A stretch of DNA of 64,000 bases from Pilaira anomala. Lineage: Eukaryota > Mucoromycota > Mucoromycetes > Mucorales > Mucoraceae. Shown piece by piece: positions 45,084-56,340 of this stretch. The DNA is taken from contig JAIXMQ010000003.1 of NCBI GenBank assembly GCA_025716855.1, positions 62,001 to 126,000 on the forward strand, written 5' to 3'. The translations under genes and the position numbers were made by a program. Numbering within the stretch: the first letter of the stretch is position 1; each line of letters starts with the position of its first letter. Under the pieces are notes generated by a model, which saw nothing but the letters and a program-made list of their open reading frames with translations, searched no databases and had not been told where the DNA came from.

Positions 45084-46081
45084 TTAGGCTAAAACAGATT
45101 TTAAAGTTTCACGTTGTTTAGGTGTCAAAGATTTTGGAAACTCAACCTGAAACCTGAGGAACAAATCACCTTTTTCACCCGACTTATAATTAGGCATACC
45201 TTCACCAATGATAATCTTTTCTTGACCAGATTGAGTAATAGAAGATTCGGGTTCTTGTACGATTAAACTAGAACCATCTAGTCGTTTAATCTCTTTTCTG
45301 AAGCCAGTCAAGGCCTCCAGTAAAGAAATGGTCATGGTCGTATAAAGATTACATCCTTTACGTGTAAAAACCGGGTGAGGTTTCTCCTTGATTTCAAACT
45401 CGATATCTTGTCTTTCACCATTAGGGAATTGATCACCTTCGTCTGGGAAACGAATTTTGGTACCAGACTTCCAACCAGGTAAGACATTGACTGTCAAGAC
45501 CTTATCGGAAGGTACGGTACGACCTTGTTTGTTATAGATGGTACGAGAGACTTTTAATCGTTTGGTGGTACCTGTATACAAATCGTCCAAGGAGACAGGT
45601 AAGGAACGTTTGACAGATCGTGGTTTTTGAGGTGGAGGAGAAGGAGGAGCTTGTTGATGGAAGAAACTGAAGAAATCATCGTCATCGCTACTAAAAGGAG
45701 AATGAGGTGTTGTTTGGAAGAATTGAGCGAATAATTCTTCAGGAGAGAAACCGGTATAGATGTCATTAGAATAAGTAGAAAGTGGTGGACTATTATTATC
45801 TTGATATTGTTGACGAGCGTCGTATTGTTGACGTTTGGATTTATCGCTCAATATTTCAAAAGCTTCTGCAATCTTTTGAAATTTAAGTTTAGCACCTTCT
45901 TGTTTATTACGGTCTGGATGATATTCTAAAGCTAAATATATATTGTTTAGTTTACATTTTATTGCATGATTTTTTTTTTTCTTCTTCTTCTTTTACCTAG
46001 TCTACGGTATGCTTTTTTGATTTCGATTTCGTTTGCATTTTTAGATACACCCAAGATTTGATAATAATCTTCTTTTTCCAT
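45084..46081 (-). CDS. SIS1: Class B J-domain (DnaJ/Hsp40) co-chaperone, Sis1/DNAJB-like
   Basis: Exons 46081-45997 and 45931-45084 give 310 residues. The J-domain reads [20 protein letters not shown] then [20 protein letters not shown], with the HPD triad. A Phe/Asp/Pro-rich linker follows ([29 protein letters not shown]), then the DnaJ C-terminal substrate-binding domains ([59 protein letters not shown]). There is no CxxCxGxG zinc finger, so it is class B. It stimulates Hsp70 and hands over misfolded proteins. The linker lacks the classic Gly/Phe repeats of Sis1, so strict orthology to SIS1 is not assured. A possible heat-shock element lies about 160 bp upstream. Confidence 0.88.
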
Positions 46082-46583
46082 TGTAGTAGCGTTGAAAAAA
46101 AAAAAAAAAAAAAAAAAGATTGTTTTACTTTTATTTTTTTATAACATTTTTGGTTTTAAAAAAATTTAGAAGATGCCAGAAAGTTGAAGAGAAAAATAGA
46201 TTATTTTCCTTCAATAGGTTTTTTTACAAGTCACGTTTTGGAAGTTTTAAGAAGGGATAAAAAGAGATATATGATTGGATGAAATATTGATTGGCTGATT
46301 TGATGTGATACATCTTTTTTTTGTTAAAAATAAAGAATTACAATATAGCATTGTGTGTAACTAAATAGAAGTAAAAGAAAAAAGCAAAATCGAGGGATCA
46401 TCTTTGCAAGTCGTGTGACATGATGAGATAGTCAGCAGAAAAAAAAGAAGATTTTTTATTCTACTAGTTGGTTTCTAAGGGTCTGATTCAAAACCTACAT
46501 CTGATGTAAAAAAAAGAAAAAGAAAAACAAAAAGAAAATTTCAATGTTTAGGATGCATGTTAATGTACAGAAGAAGAGAGAAC

Positions 46584-46616
<33 letters not shown>

Positions 46617-47792
46617 TAGATAGATTAGAAAGAGATAAAATTTGGTTAGACCTGCATAGACTCGAACAAGTTACAGCTCCTTGGCGTTGTGAAAAAAAAA
46701 AAAAAAAACAAAACATTTTTTAGCTTCCCCCCCCCCTTTTTTTTTTTTCTAAAAGAACTTTTGTTGGATTTCTACTAAATAGAGCGAATAAGGTGTTACA
46801 GAAATATCAACTCACTCTAGAAAGATCCATCGGTATTTCGGTATTTATAAAATGGGTAAAATAAAAAGCTAGATATATCTTAAAAGAAAAAAACGGGGAT
46901 TTATAATTTTCTTAATAAAATTAAAGGCTAATGTATGCTGATCTTTTATAATTGAGAAAAAAGAGAATTAAAATTTATTAATAACAAAGTTGTTTTTCTT
47001 TTTTGTTTGTTTAAAAATTTGAGCATTTTCGTATTTCAAATTTCAGAGTCAGTAAAAACCGCATTCTTAAAAAACCAAAATCCGCATTTTAAATAAATTT
47101 CTAAAAAAAGTATCCAAAAAAGTATAAAAAACTATCTTTATTAGTAAAAAAAAATGGAGGCCATAATAAAATCGTGTGCGTGGTAATGTAGCTCAGAGTA
47201 GCACAATATAAAATATACATTTTTTTCCGATCTATTCCAAATCAATGTGTAGACCCAACTTGTCGGTATGACTCGATGACATCACGATCTATTTTTCGAA
47301 TTACCCATTTTTTATCCTTTCAAAAAAATCAAGCTTTTTTATTTTTTTAGAGTAGCTCCGGACTTTTCTCTCTTTTTTTTTCCTTTTTTTTATTCTTTTT
47401 TTTTTTTTTTTTTTTTTTTAAACTTCCCTCTTCCCCCATTTTTTTATTTCCTTCTCTCTTTTAATATATACTTTTAAAAAAACATAACTATTTTTTAAGC
47501 TTTTTTTGAAAAAAAAAAAAAAAAAAAGTATGTGTACTTAACTTTTCTCTGCTTAAAATAAAATAAATAAATAATAAAAAAAAAAAAAAAAAAAGATTAA
47601 CGTAATTTTTAGAGTTATAGTCCCTCTCTCAATCAATTTCGGTATTAAAAAAAAAAATTCAAGAGTCGATATTTTTCCTTTTTTAAAACAATTGTGTATT
47701 TTTTTTTTTTTTTTTTTTGTTTTAAAAGCGATAATTATACTTTTTTATTCCCAACATACAAATTATGGAAAAGAACCCTTTATAAAATTAAA
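46082..47792. other. Divergent intergenic region, J-protein and HSF copy B
   Basis: About 1.7 kb with no gene recognised; rich in A/T tracts, with a (GA)n stretch near 46578-46620 and C or T runs near 46724-46750. The tRNA-like fragments near 46650 and 47180 were considered and rejected. A candidate heat-shock element is at 46241-46253. Confidence 0.6.
46241..46253. promoter_or_regulatory. Imperfect heat-shock element upstream of the J-protein gene
   Basis: GAAGTTTTAAGAA has three alternating HSF half-sites (GAA, TTT for TTC, GAA) with 2-nt spacing and one mismatch, 160 bp upstream of the J-protein ATG. Yeast SIS1 is a core Hsf1 target, which makes this plausible, but half-site motifs are common by chance in AT-rich DNA. 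Confidence 0.35.
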
Positions 47793-47876
47793 ATGGTACA
47801 AAACAGCAGTAGATCAAGTTCAGTTAGTAGTTCAAGTGGAGGAGAAACAGACTCCAGATATAAAAGGTTCGTTATC

Positions 47877-47917
<41 letters not shown>

Positions 47918-48574
47918 TTAACAAATAAATATACAGAATAAAGTTAGATTCAAGTGAATTAGAAGGTTCTACTTCTAGTCTTGAAAACATAACGTCTCAA
48001 ACAGCAGTTCCTGGAAATATGAAAACACAGGCCGCCTTCGTTAATAAATTATACAAGTAAAACTCTAAACATGTGAAAAAAAAAAAAAAAATAGAAAATT
48101 AAAGACAAGTATTTTTTTTTTTTTGTTCATAGAATGCTTGAAGACCCAGAAACTTCAGAATTAATTGCATGGTCAAGTCATGGTGATCTCTTCAGTGTAT
48201 CCAATCCTACAGCATTCTCCAAAACTGTCTTGCCACAATATTTCAAACATAATAATTGGCAAAGTTTTGTTAGACAGTTAAACAGTAAACAAAAAAAAAA
48301 ATTATAACGCCAAAAAAAACCCCCCTCACACAAAACACACTAACGTTATATCTATAGTGTACGGCTTTCACAAGGTTAATGATCTCATTCATTCTAATTT
48401 GACCAACGAAAATCAAACTTGGGAATTCAAACATCCTAATTTCAGAAAAGGTGCTGTTGGAGATTTACAACACATTAAAAGAAAGAGTGCCAAGACACAA
48501 TTACAACACTTACAACAACAACAACAGCACCAACAACAACAACAACAGCAGCAGCAACAACACCAACAACAACA

Positions 48575-48631
<57 letters not shown>

Positions 48632-49870
48632 GTTGCAACAACAACAATTGCAACAATCGCAAGCACCATATATGTTTAATAATAATTTTAATAACAGTGG
48701 CAGTGATAGTCAATATTCACCAAAAGCCAGTAACGCTAAGAACGAAGAAGACAGTTTTCAGGACAGTATGAATTCGAGCATGAACAATAACAACAGTCCA
48801 GTGATTAAACACATTCTAAGAATTGAAGAACATTTACTTGGCGTTACAAAGTCTTGTGAATCACTTTTTAACGAAGTAGTTCACTTGCGTATGGTTGTTT
48901 CAAAGCAACAGGACGTAAGTTTTCTTTTCTTTACAAAAGAATTTATTTCTACACTATACTATAAAAAAATTAATGGGTATTTTACTATAATAGGCAATGC
49001 AAGATCTTGTCGATGTAGTTTCTTCTACAACCAAAGCAAACAATAGTAAGTTTAAATAATGCAATTTTTTTTTTTTATTATTATTATTTTTTTTTTTAAC
49101 AAACAAACCCCCCCCCCTATTTCTTTTAGATTGTGTTTGTTCAAATAATAGCAATAGTAATCATTCCATGAGTAATAATAATAATAACCAAGAGTTACAA
49201 AATGGTAAGTTACGCGTGTTTATTTTTATCAGTTCAAATCACGACATAAAAAAAAAAATAAAAATAAAAGGCTAACTTCAAACGATAAAATAGCGGAAAA
49301 TCTTCGAATACAAGTTTCCAAATTAAAAGGTAGTCAGCAACGAAGCTCACCTTCTATGGATTCTGTCAGCAGTTCAGGGTCTATCAGTATGGGTAAAACC
49401 ACTAGTACATCATGGTCTCAAACAGCCACGGCATCACCTTCTGCCAACGAAAAAGGTAACAACGATACCCAGCAAAGAAAGTTACCTTCGTTTGATTCGA
49501 TACGACAACAACAAGGACAATCAAGCTATAGACTAGAAAGAAAAGAAGAAGATAAACAGTTTGATAGAAAGTCTTCTAGTGGTTCTTCCTCCTCTTCTTC
49601 TACTATTCAGAAATTGACAAGTAAAAAAAAAAAAACTTTTTTTTTTTATTTTTTATTTTTTTTACTTTATTATTATTATTTTGTTGGTTGTAATCAAGAT
49701 ATTGACACTTTTTTTTCTTTTGTGTAGTGACTGATGATAAGAATAATAGATCAACTATGATGGGTTTTGGAAAACAATCACACATGTTGAATCCTGTTCA
49801 TGGTAAGAGCAAACACCGAAGAAAATCAACGTACCGTATTAAACATGATCCAGATAGAAAATTATCCTGA
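47793..49870 (+). CDS. Heat-shock-factor-type transcription factor with long polyglutamine tract (copy B)
   Basis: Eight exons (47793-47866, 47937-48056, 48133-48284, 48358-48914, 48994-49045, 49130-49204, 49294-49620, 49728-49870) give 499 residues. The HSF domain starts near residue 57 ([70 protein letters not shown]). It is followed at about 165-218 by a Gln tract of some 50 residues broken by single His and Leu, encoded by mixed CAA and CAG, then Asn-rich sequence, a coiled coil ([20 protein letters not shown]) and a Ser-rich tail ending [18 protein letters not shown]. PolyQ and Ser-rich parts suggest activation or phase-separating regions. It is a paralogue of the HSF gene near 30 kb; two intron positions in the domain correspond. 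Confidence 0.9.
48504..48660 (+). repeat. CAA/CAG trinucleotide tract encoding polyglutamine
   Basis: Roughly 50 CAA/CAG codons, mixed rather than pure, interrupted by CAC and TTG/TTA. The mixed codons suggest selection for Gln and greater stability than a pure repeat. Confidence 0.9.
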
Positions 49871-50448
49871 ATAAGCTCATAATGGGGCTTTAATTCTTTT
49901 TCTTTCTTTCTTTCTCTCTCTCTCTCTACCAGTTTCCTCCTTCTTTTTTTTTTTATATATACAAATACACACTTTTTTTTCTTTCTCTCTCCCTCAAATA
50001 CATATAGGGTGTTTATAATCTTTTGGTTTTTTTTTTTTTTTCTTCAAAAAATCATCGCTTTTTTTTTTTTTTTTTTTGTAAAGTTCTTTATGCCCTTATG
50101 TCCCAAATTTTTTTCTTCATTTATGATTCCCTTCTTTTTTTTTTTTTTTGCATATTTTTTTAAAAACATTAAAAAAAAAACCTAATCTTTTTCTGAGCGT
50201 ACATATAAAAAAAAACTTTCTGTAAAACTCTTTTTTTGTTTATAGCGGTGTTTTAATAAAGTGCCCGGAAATCAAAAAGTAAATTGTCCGGTCTTTTTTG
50301 TAATTGTAAACAAAGTTACAAGCTCATGGGGGGGATCTGGGGGGCCGTCGAGGCAGAGAGAGAGGGGGGGGGGGGGGCGAAAGAATGAAGGTCAAAATCA
50401 ATGTGTGCATAACGATTATTTCTTCCTTTTCTAAACGGTTCTTAAAAG
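49871..50448. other. Intergenic
   Basis: 3' region of HSF copy B and promoter of eL37. T-tracts dominate, with a G-run at 50365-50378 and GA repeats. No gene seen. Confidence 0.6.
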
Positions 50449-51190
50449 ATGGTAATAGAAAATTATAAACAGAGAGAGAGAGAGGGAGAGAGAGAGATGA
50501 AGAAAAGAAAGATTCAAAATAGATTGTAGAACTTGGACGATAAACGATGGATGGATGAAAAAAAAAATGATAGATAGATTTTTTTTTTTTGATTCGGGAA
50601 ACACATTCAATTTCAACTTGGAAATACACACACACACACACACACACAGGCACTTCTCTTTTTCTTTTTCTCCCTCTCTATTATTAAAAAAAAAAAAAAA
50701 GTATGAGGAAAAGTTTAACTCATTTTTTAAAAAAAAAACTTCTTGATAATAGTCCAAGGGTACCAGTTCATTCGGTAAGCGTCACACCAAGACCCACACT
50801 CTCTGTAGACGTTGTGGTAACCGTGCTTTCCACAAGCAAAAGAAGACTTGTGCTCAATGTGGTTATCCCGCTGCCAAGATTAGATCTTGTAAGTTATAAA
50901 ACTTTACAATGGATAAAACTGTATTATTAAACTGTTTTCTTTTTTTTTTTAATTTAGTCAACTGGTCCGAAAAGGGTCAACGTAGAAAGACTACCGGTAC
51001 CGGTCGTATGGCTCACATCAAGGATGTTCAACGTCGTTTCAAGAACGGTTTCCGTGAGGGTAAATAGAGAGAAAGAGAGAGAGAGAGAGAGAAAGATTAG
51101 AGAAATAATGAAAAGAGATAGCGTATTAACGTTTATGTTTTTTTTTTTTTAGGAACTCAAGCCAAGAAGGTTGTTGCTGCTTCTGCTTAA
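50449..51190 (+). CDS. RPL37: 60S ribosomal protein eL37
   Basis: Exons 50753-50888, 50958-51059 and 51153-51190 encode [20 protein letters not shown] and [20 protein letters not shown], through [14 protein letters not shown] to [11 protein letters not shown], a complete eL37 with its CxxC...CxxC zinc site. The initiator must come from an upstream exon. ATG at 50449-50451 followed by GTAATA gives MSKGTSSF across a 301-nt intron, so exon 1 would be only the start codon. Total 92 residues, the family size. eL37 is an essential large-subunit protein needed for 27S rRNA processing. The intron carries (GA)n and (AC)n microsatellites. Only exon 1 is provisional. Confidence 0.9.
50626..50648. repeat. 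(AC)n microsatellite in eL37 intron 1
   Basis: About eleven AC units lie inside the long first intron, close to other simple repeats (GA tracts at 50471-50497). Confidence 0.9.
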
Positions 51191-51728
51191 ATTTTCTTTT
51201 GAAAACCTTTTTCTCCATACACACAACGAACACATACGCTTTTTTTTACAAACAACAAATAAAAAAAAACCCAATATTCAAAAATTCATTGTTGCATAAC
51301 AATCACATGTAGTTTATTATATATATCATTGTACTTGCTTATGAGTACTTGCCTGTGTATCTTCTTTATAAATCTTTCTCAAGGCACGGGAAAATGCAGA
51401 GTAAAATAAGGTAATTAAGTCGGCAGTATGCTTAATTTACCAAAAAAAAAAAAAAAAAAAAAAAATCCATGCAAAGCCCGCGAAACCACGCAGGATAACT
51501 TTTTGAAAAACGAAAAGCTACCGATAGACCTCTCCAAATAATCAAACAATCATTACTATACTTCGTTCAGTACTTCTGTGCTTGAACAGTATCAACTCTT
51601 CATAATCTCAAATCAATCAAGTACCAAGAATAAACTCAAACGTTACTAAGTTGTTTTAAAGACAACGTTGCTTGGAAACGAGTTAATTTTTTACTTGGCA
51701 ACGATTTTTATTGACTTTGATGAGAAGA

Positions 51729-51762
<34 letters not shown>

Positions 51763-52277
51763 GGTTTCGGGATTTTTTTTTTTCTACAAAAAAAAAAGGA
51801 ACTAGACTTTCTGGAACTTTTTCAAAACACACTTTTTTGTATTAGTCAACGGATATAAACACTATTTTGATGAAAATCAATCATTTGGTATATTCATTAA
51901 AATTAATTGAAATGTTTTAAAATCCTTCAATGAAAAGAAAAGAAAAAAAAAGGCCCTTGCACAAAGAGAGAAGGCGTAAAAGGATATTTATAAATTAATT
52001 TTGGCTTATTCCCCCTTAAAACAATGTTGAAAAGATACAACATTTAACTTTTAATAAATATTGTGTGGGAAACTCACTCTCTCTCTCTCTTACTCTTTCT
52101 CTAACCCAGTTATTTTTCATTTCGTAATAATAAACACAAAAAAAGAAACCCCATTTATACAAATTACCCCACACAAAAAAAAATATATATAGTTTATCCG
52201 CTTTTTTAATTTTTTTTTTTTTTTTTGTCTTTTTTTATACATATTATTATTTTTTTTTTCAAAAAAAAAATAGAGTT
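51191..52277. other. Intergenic, 1.1 kb
   Basis: No gene recognised. It contains A and T runs (51440-51463, 51731-51760) and a short inverted-repeat-rich stretch at about 51645-51705. It provides the promoter of the acyltransferase gene. Confidence 0.6.
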
Positions 52278-52761
52278 ATGAGTAAACCGGAAAAAAGGTT
52301 AGAAGAACTTGTAGAAGAGTATAAAAAGTCAGGTAGTGACTATGCTATTGATAACCCACCTCGTGCAGTCAAGATTCATGTAAAACGAGATTTATCTGAA
52401 CATCGTAATGTTGTGTAAGAAATTGCATAAAAAAAAACCTGAAAAATAAAAGCTTATATATTTCTTTAAAAGCGAAAAGGAACCTCGTCGTATTAGAGAA
52501 GATCCACTTGCGTTTATTTTGAATGTTGGAAGATATTATCAAGGCACAGTAAGTTGAGAGGATTGTTTTATATAGAAAACAGTGTTTTTTATGTTATTGT
52601 TATTTTAAGGGATGGCGTGGTTATAAAGATTATATTGGGACCAAGATTCTGTATCCTGGATACACAAAGAGAATTCGATCCATGGTAATGGAAAGTAAAA
52701 ATGGTAAAGTAATGGATTTCAATTGAGAGAGATTTATATATATATATATATATACATACTG

Positions 52762-52796
<35 letters not shown>

Positions 52797-55016
52797 AAAA
52801 ACTTCAGTTCAAGATATAATAGATCAATTAGCTACACGTCAAACAAAAATCTTGACGGAACAAAAGAAATGGAAACCAAATGATAAACGAATTGAAAAGC
52901 AACGAAAGGCATTGAGAAAAGAACTTGAGGTAGTTGCAAATGCAATTATTGAAAAGGCCATTTCTACTCTAGATAGTAATCGTACCTTGAGGTATATATA
53001 TATATAATTTTTTTTTTTTTTTATTGTACTAAGTTTCTAATAATTACACAGATTCTTTGCGTTTATTGTAAATAATCTTCTTGTACGACTATATCATCAA
53101 GGCGTACATATTCGAGAAAGTGAATGGGTTGAAGTAAGATATATAAAATAATAGAACTTTAATACATTTTACTTATATATTTTCTAGCTTAAAAGAGTGG
53201 CAATCATGGCACAAGAAAAGAAACAATCTTTAATCTTTTTACCATCCCATAAATCTCATATAGATTATTTGGTTGTATCTTATTTGATGTTCAGATTAGG
53301 TATACAAATAACAAAAAGACAACAATAATCCCCCAACAAATGTAACTCATTTTATTTTTTGGAAAAAAAAAAGGTATTCAGATTCCTCATATTGTTGCAG
53401 GAGATAATTTAGATATGCCAATTCTTGGTAAAATTTTGAAATCTTCAGGCGCAGTATTTATTCGAAGAGAATGGGGAAATGATGAATTATATAAAACAAT
53501 TTTGGATGAGTACATTAGTACTGTATTAGCCGAAGGAAGTAAGTCCCCCTTTTTATATATATATATATATATAAAAAGTATATGCGGTGTAACTTATACA
53601 TTTCTCTTTAGTGAATTTTGAATGCTTTGTGGAAGGCACCCGATCAAGATTAGGTAAACTGTTACAGCCTAAACTTGGTATTGTCAAAATCATTTTGGAT
53701 GCATTTGTGAATCAACGATTTGAGGATTGTCATATTGTACCGATTTCTTTAGGTTACGATAAGATTATTGAAACTTCAAGTTATGCTACAGAATTGTTGG
53801 GTGCACCAAAAGCCAAAGAAAGTTTATGGTAAAAAAAAAAAAAAAAAAAAAAAAAATTCCCAATGGTTTTTTTGTAACATTTTTTTTTTTTTTTTAGGGG
53901 TATTTTGACAAATAGTAGTATTTTACAATTGAAATGGGGACGTGTTGATGGTAACGATACATATATATATATAAAAGCTTAAATAAGTGTACATACTCAT
54001 GTATAAAAATAACAGTTCGTGTTGGTAAACCTTATTCTTTAAAGAATTGGATCGACGAACAAATCAAAATGAGAGGGTAAGAGTAAAAGAAAAACACGCG
54101 TTTCGGAATACTTAACTTACTCATCCCGTTTACTCTAAAGTCCAATGGATCTTACAGATCAACATCAGAAATCCATTTTGTTAAAATCACTTGGATACAG
54201 GTAATACAAAATTAAATGATAAAAAAAAAAAATATAACATTGTATACTTATTTTTTTTTATATATAGAGTTTTGGCGGATATTGTAAGTTTACCTTTTTT
54301 TTTAGATGCATAAAAAAAAAAGTAAAATTAATTCTGTGAAAAATGTATACATAGAATGCAATTTCGGTTGTCATGCCATCAGCACTTGTAGGTACAGTGA
54401 TCTTAACACTTCGGGGCCGAGGTGTAGGTAGAAGTGAATTGATTCGTCGTGTAGATTGGTTAAAAAAGATTATTGAAGATAAAGGAGGTCAAGTATCTGA
54501 ATTTCATGAAATGTCTACAGGAGAGATTGTTGACAAGTAAATAATAATATATTATTTAATGTTACACCAACACTCACTAAACTCGTGTTTTAATTTTATT
54601 TACACACAATATTAGAACTGTAGTGATTCATAAGGAATTAATTGGAGAAAGAAAGGGCAAAGATATTGTTGAACCCACATTTTATCCAATTGAAGCATTT
54701 GAACTCTCTTATTATCGTAACCAAGTGATTCATTTGTTTGTGGAAGAAGCAATTGTATGTGCCGCCTTATATTCCGTGATTAAAAAAGGTGGTGGAAAAC
54801 CTTTACAGAGAATGAAGTATGAAGACTTGATGGATGAAATCTCTTTCCTTTCTAGTTTATTAAAATTAGATATGATTTATAAGCCAGGTGGTGTTGAAGC
54901 CAATACCAAACGTACCATACAATGGCTTGCTGATAATAATGTAATTGAAGTAGATCAAGATAATTGGATTGGATTATCTGATATGGAACGTTCTTGCGGA
55001 AGAGAGAATTATGGTA

Positions 55017-55053
<37 letters not shown>

Positions 55054-55752
55054 TTATGCATGCAAATTAATAAGATTTATTTTAGATTTCCTTTGCTTTA
55101 TGATTTGGCCGTTCATAGAGTCTTATTGGTTAGCAGCGATTAGTTTGTTCACATTAGCACCTTCGAGTATTGCACCGAATCAAGACCCAATTTGGGTAGA
55201 TAGTAAATTATTCGCAAATCGAACACAATCATTAGGTAAAACCCTGTATTACCAAGGTGATTTGAGTTACTTGGAAGCAGTCAATAAAGAAACTTTAGGA
55301 AATGCATTTACGCGATATGAAGAACAAAACATTTTGTTGAAAAGACGTCATCCAGGTCCTAAATCTTGGTCTGAAGTAGCGATTAGTCGTGATTATATGC
55401 CTGAAAGACAAAATGGAATTTTGATACCAAGAGGTCATCTTTGGGAATTAGTGGAACGAATTGGAAGGTTCAGAAGAGAAGGTAAAAATAGACGTGACAA
55501 TGCAACAGGTAAATAGAAATTTAATTATAAATACGGGTATTTTTTATATTTTTAACTCACACTATGTAATGTACATATAAAATATATATATATATATATA
55601 TATATTTCAACTATTTAGTAAGTACAAGAGTACTTCGATTAGCAGATATATTAGGTGAAGATAATGCTATTCCAACTGCTAATCAAAAGACAGCAGCCAA
55701 GAAAGTAGTTGCTGCTGAGCCTCTCCTTTCGAACAATAAATCTAAAATGTAA
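52278..55752 (+). CDS. Glycerol-3-phosphate O-acyltransferase, PlsB/GPAT1/GNPAT type
   Basis: Sixteen exons (52278-52414, 52473-52548, 52610-52703, 52808-52991, 53052-53133, 53188-53299, 53374-53538, 53612-53828, 53898-53950, 54016-54076, 54141-54200, 54268-54283, 54355-54536, 54616-55013, 55086-55508, 55619-55752) give 797 residues. Acyltransferase blocks are clear: I, LPSHKSHIDYL (HxxxxD near 212); II, SGAVFIRREWGND; III, FVEGTRSRLGKLL (about 289); IV, VPISLGYDK. The long C-terminal region matches PlsB-type enzymes, unlike yeast Gat1/Gat2. It makes lysophosphatidate, or acyl-DHAP if it is a GNPAT, the first step of glycerolipid synthesis. No obvious membrane anchor or presequence at the start. 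Exon 12 is a 16-nt microexon; four acceptors are AAG. Confidence 0.9.
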
Positions 55753-55958
55753 ATTTTTTTTTTTTTTTTTGTTATGATGCATTTTTCCCTTTATTGTATT
55801 AGAACACAATCGGGTGTTCAGTCTTGTCTTTTACCGAAAATGGGTAACACTATTATTTTATAACACACAATGAATTATTTATATTAAGCAACAACAAAGT
55901 CCGTGTTTAAAAGTGTTTTCAAAACACATTTAATTTCATTGTTAAACTTTGTTTAAGG

Positions 55959-55991
<33 letters not shown>

Positions 55992-56276
55992 TTAATCAAG
56001 AAAGAAAATGAAAAAGTGAGTCTTTGACATTTCTTTTTTAAAAATATTTTTTTTTTTTTTGTGAGAATAAAAAGCTTTAATTTATTCCGTAATTTTGTAT
56101 CATGTCATGTCATTTAACTCGGAAAAGTACGTTTATAGACTTGACAGAATGATTTATATTGGGCAAAAGTTGTATACAATGCAAGCTAAGGATTTAAAAT
56201 GATTACCCATTAGCATCATTATCTCCTGAAAAATTAAGGTTGTACAAGTCCAATATATAAAGCCAAGTATTATTAA

Positions 56277-56313
<37 letters not shown>

Positions 56314-56340
56314 TCTTCATATTTTTCATTTAAAAAAGAC
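55753..56340. other. Intergenic
   Basis: No gene recognised. A 15-bp palindrome GTGTTTTCAAAACAC at about 55912-55926 lies downstream of the acyltransferase gene; an (ATT)n tract at about 55963-55990 and a CT-rich leader (56280-56312) precede the next gene. Confidence 0.6.

Noticed and set aside
46640..46690. tRNA-like 3' half on the minus strand with GTTCGAGTC
   Set aside because: The sequence beside the T-loop-like motif cannot form a 5-bp T stem, and no acceptor, D or anticodon arm follows.
47165..47250. TAGCTCAGAGT resembling a tRNA A box
   Set aside because: No B box at the right distance, no cloverleaf, and a T-run lies inside the would-be tRNA.
48475..48713. Minus-strand frames rich in Val/Ala/Leu
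   Set aside because: Antisense readings of the CAA/CAG tract in the HSF gene.
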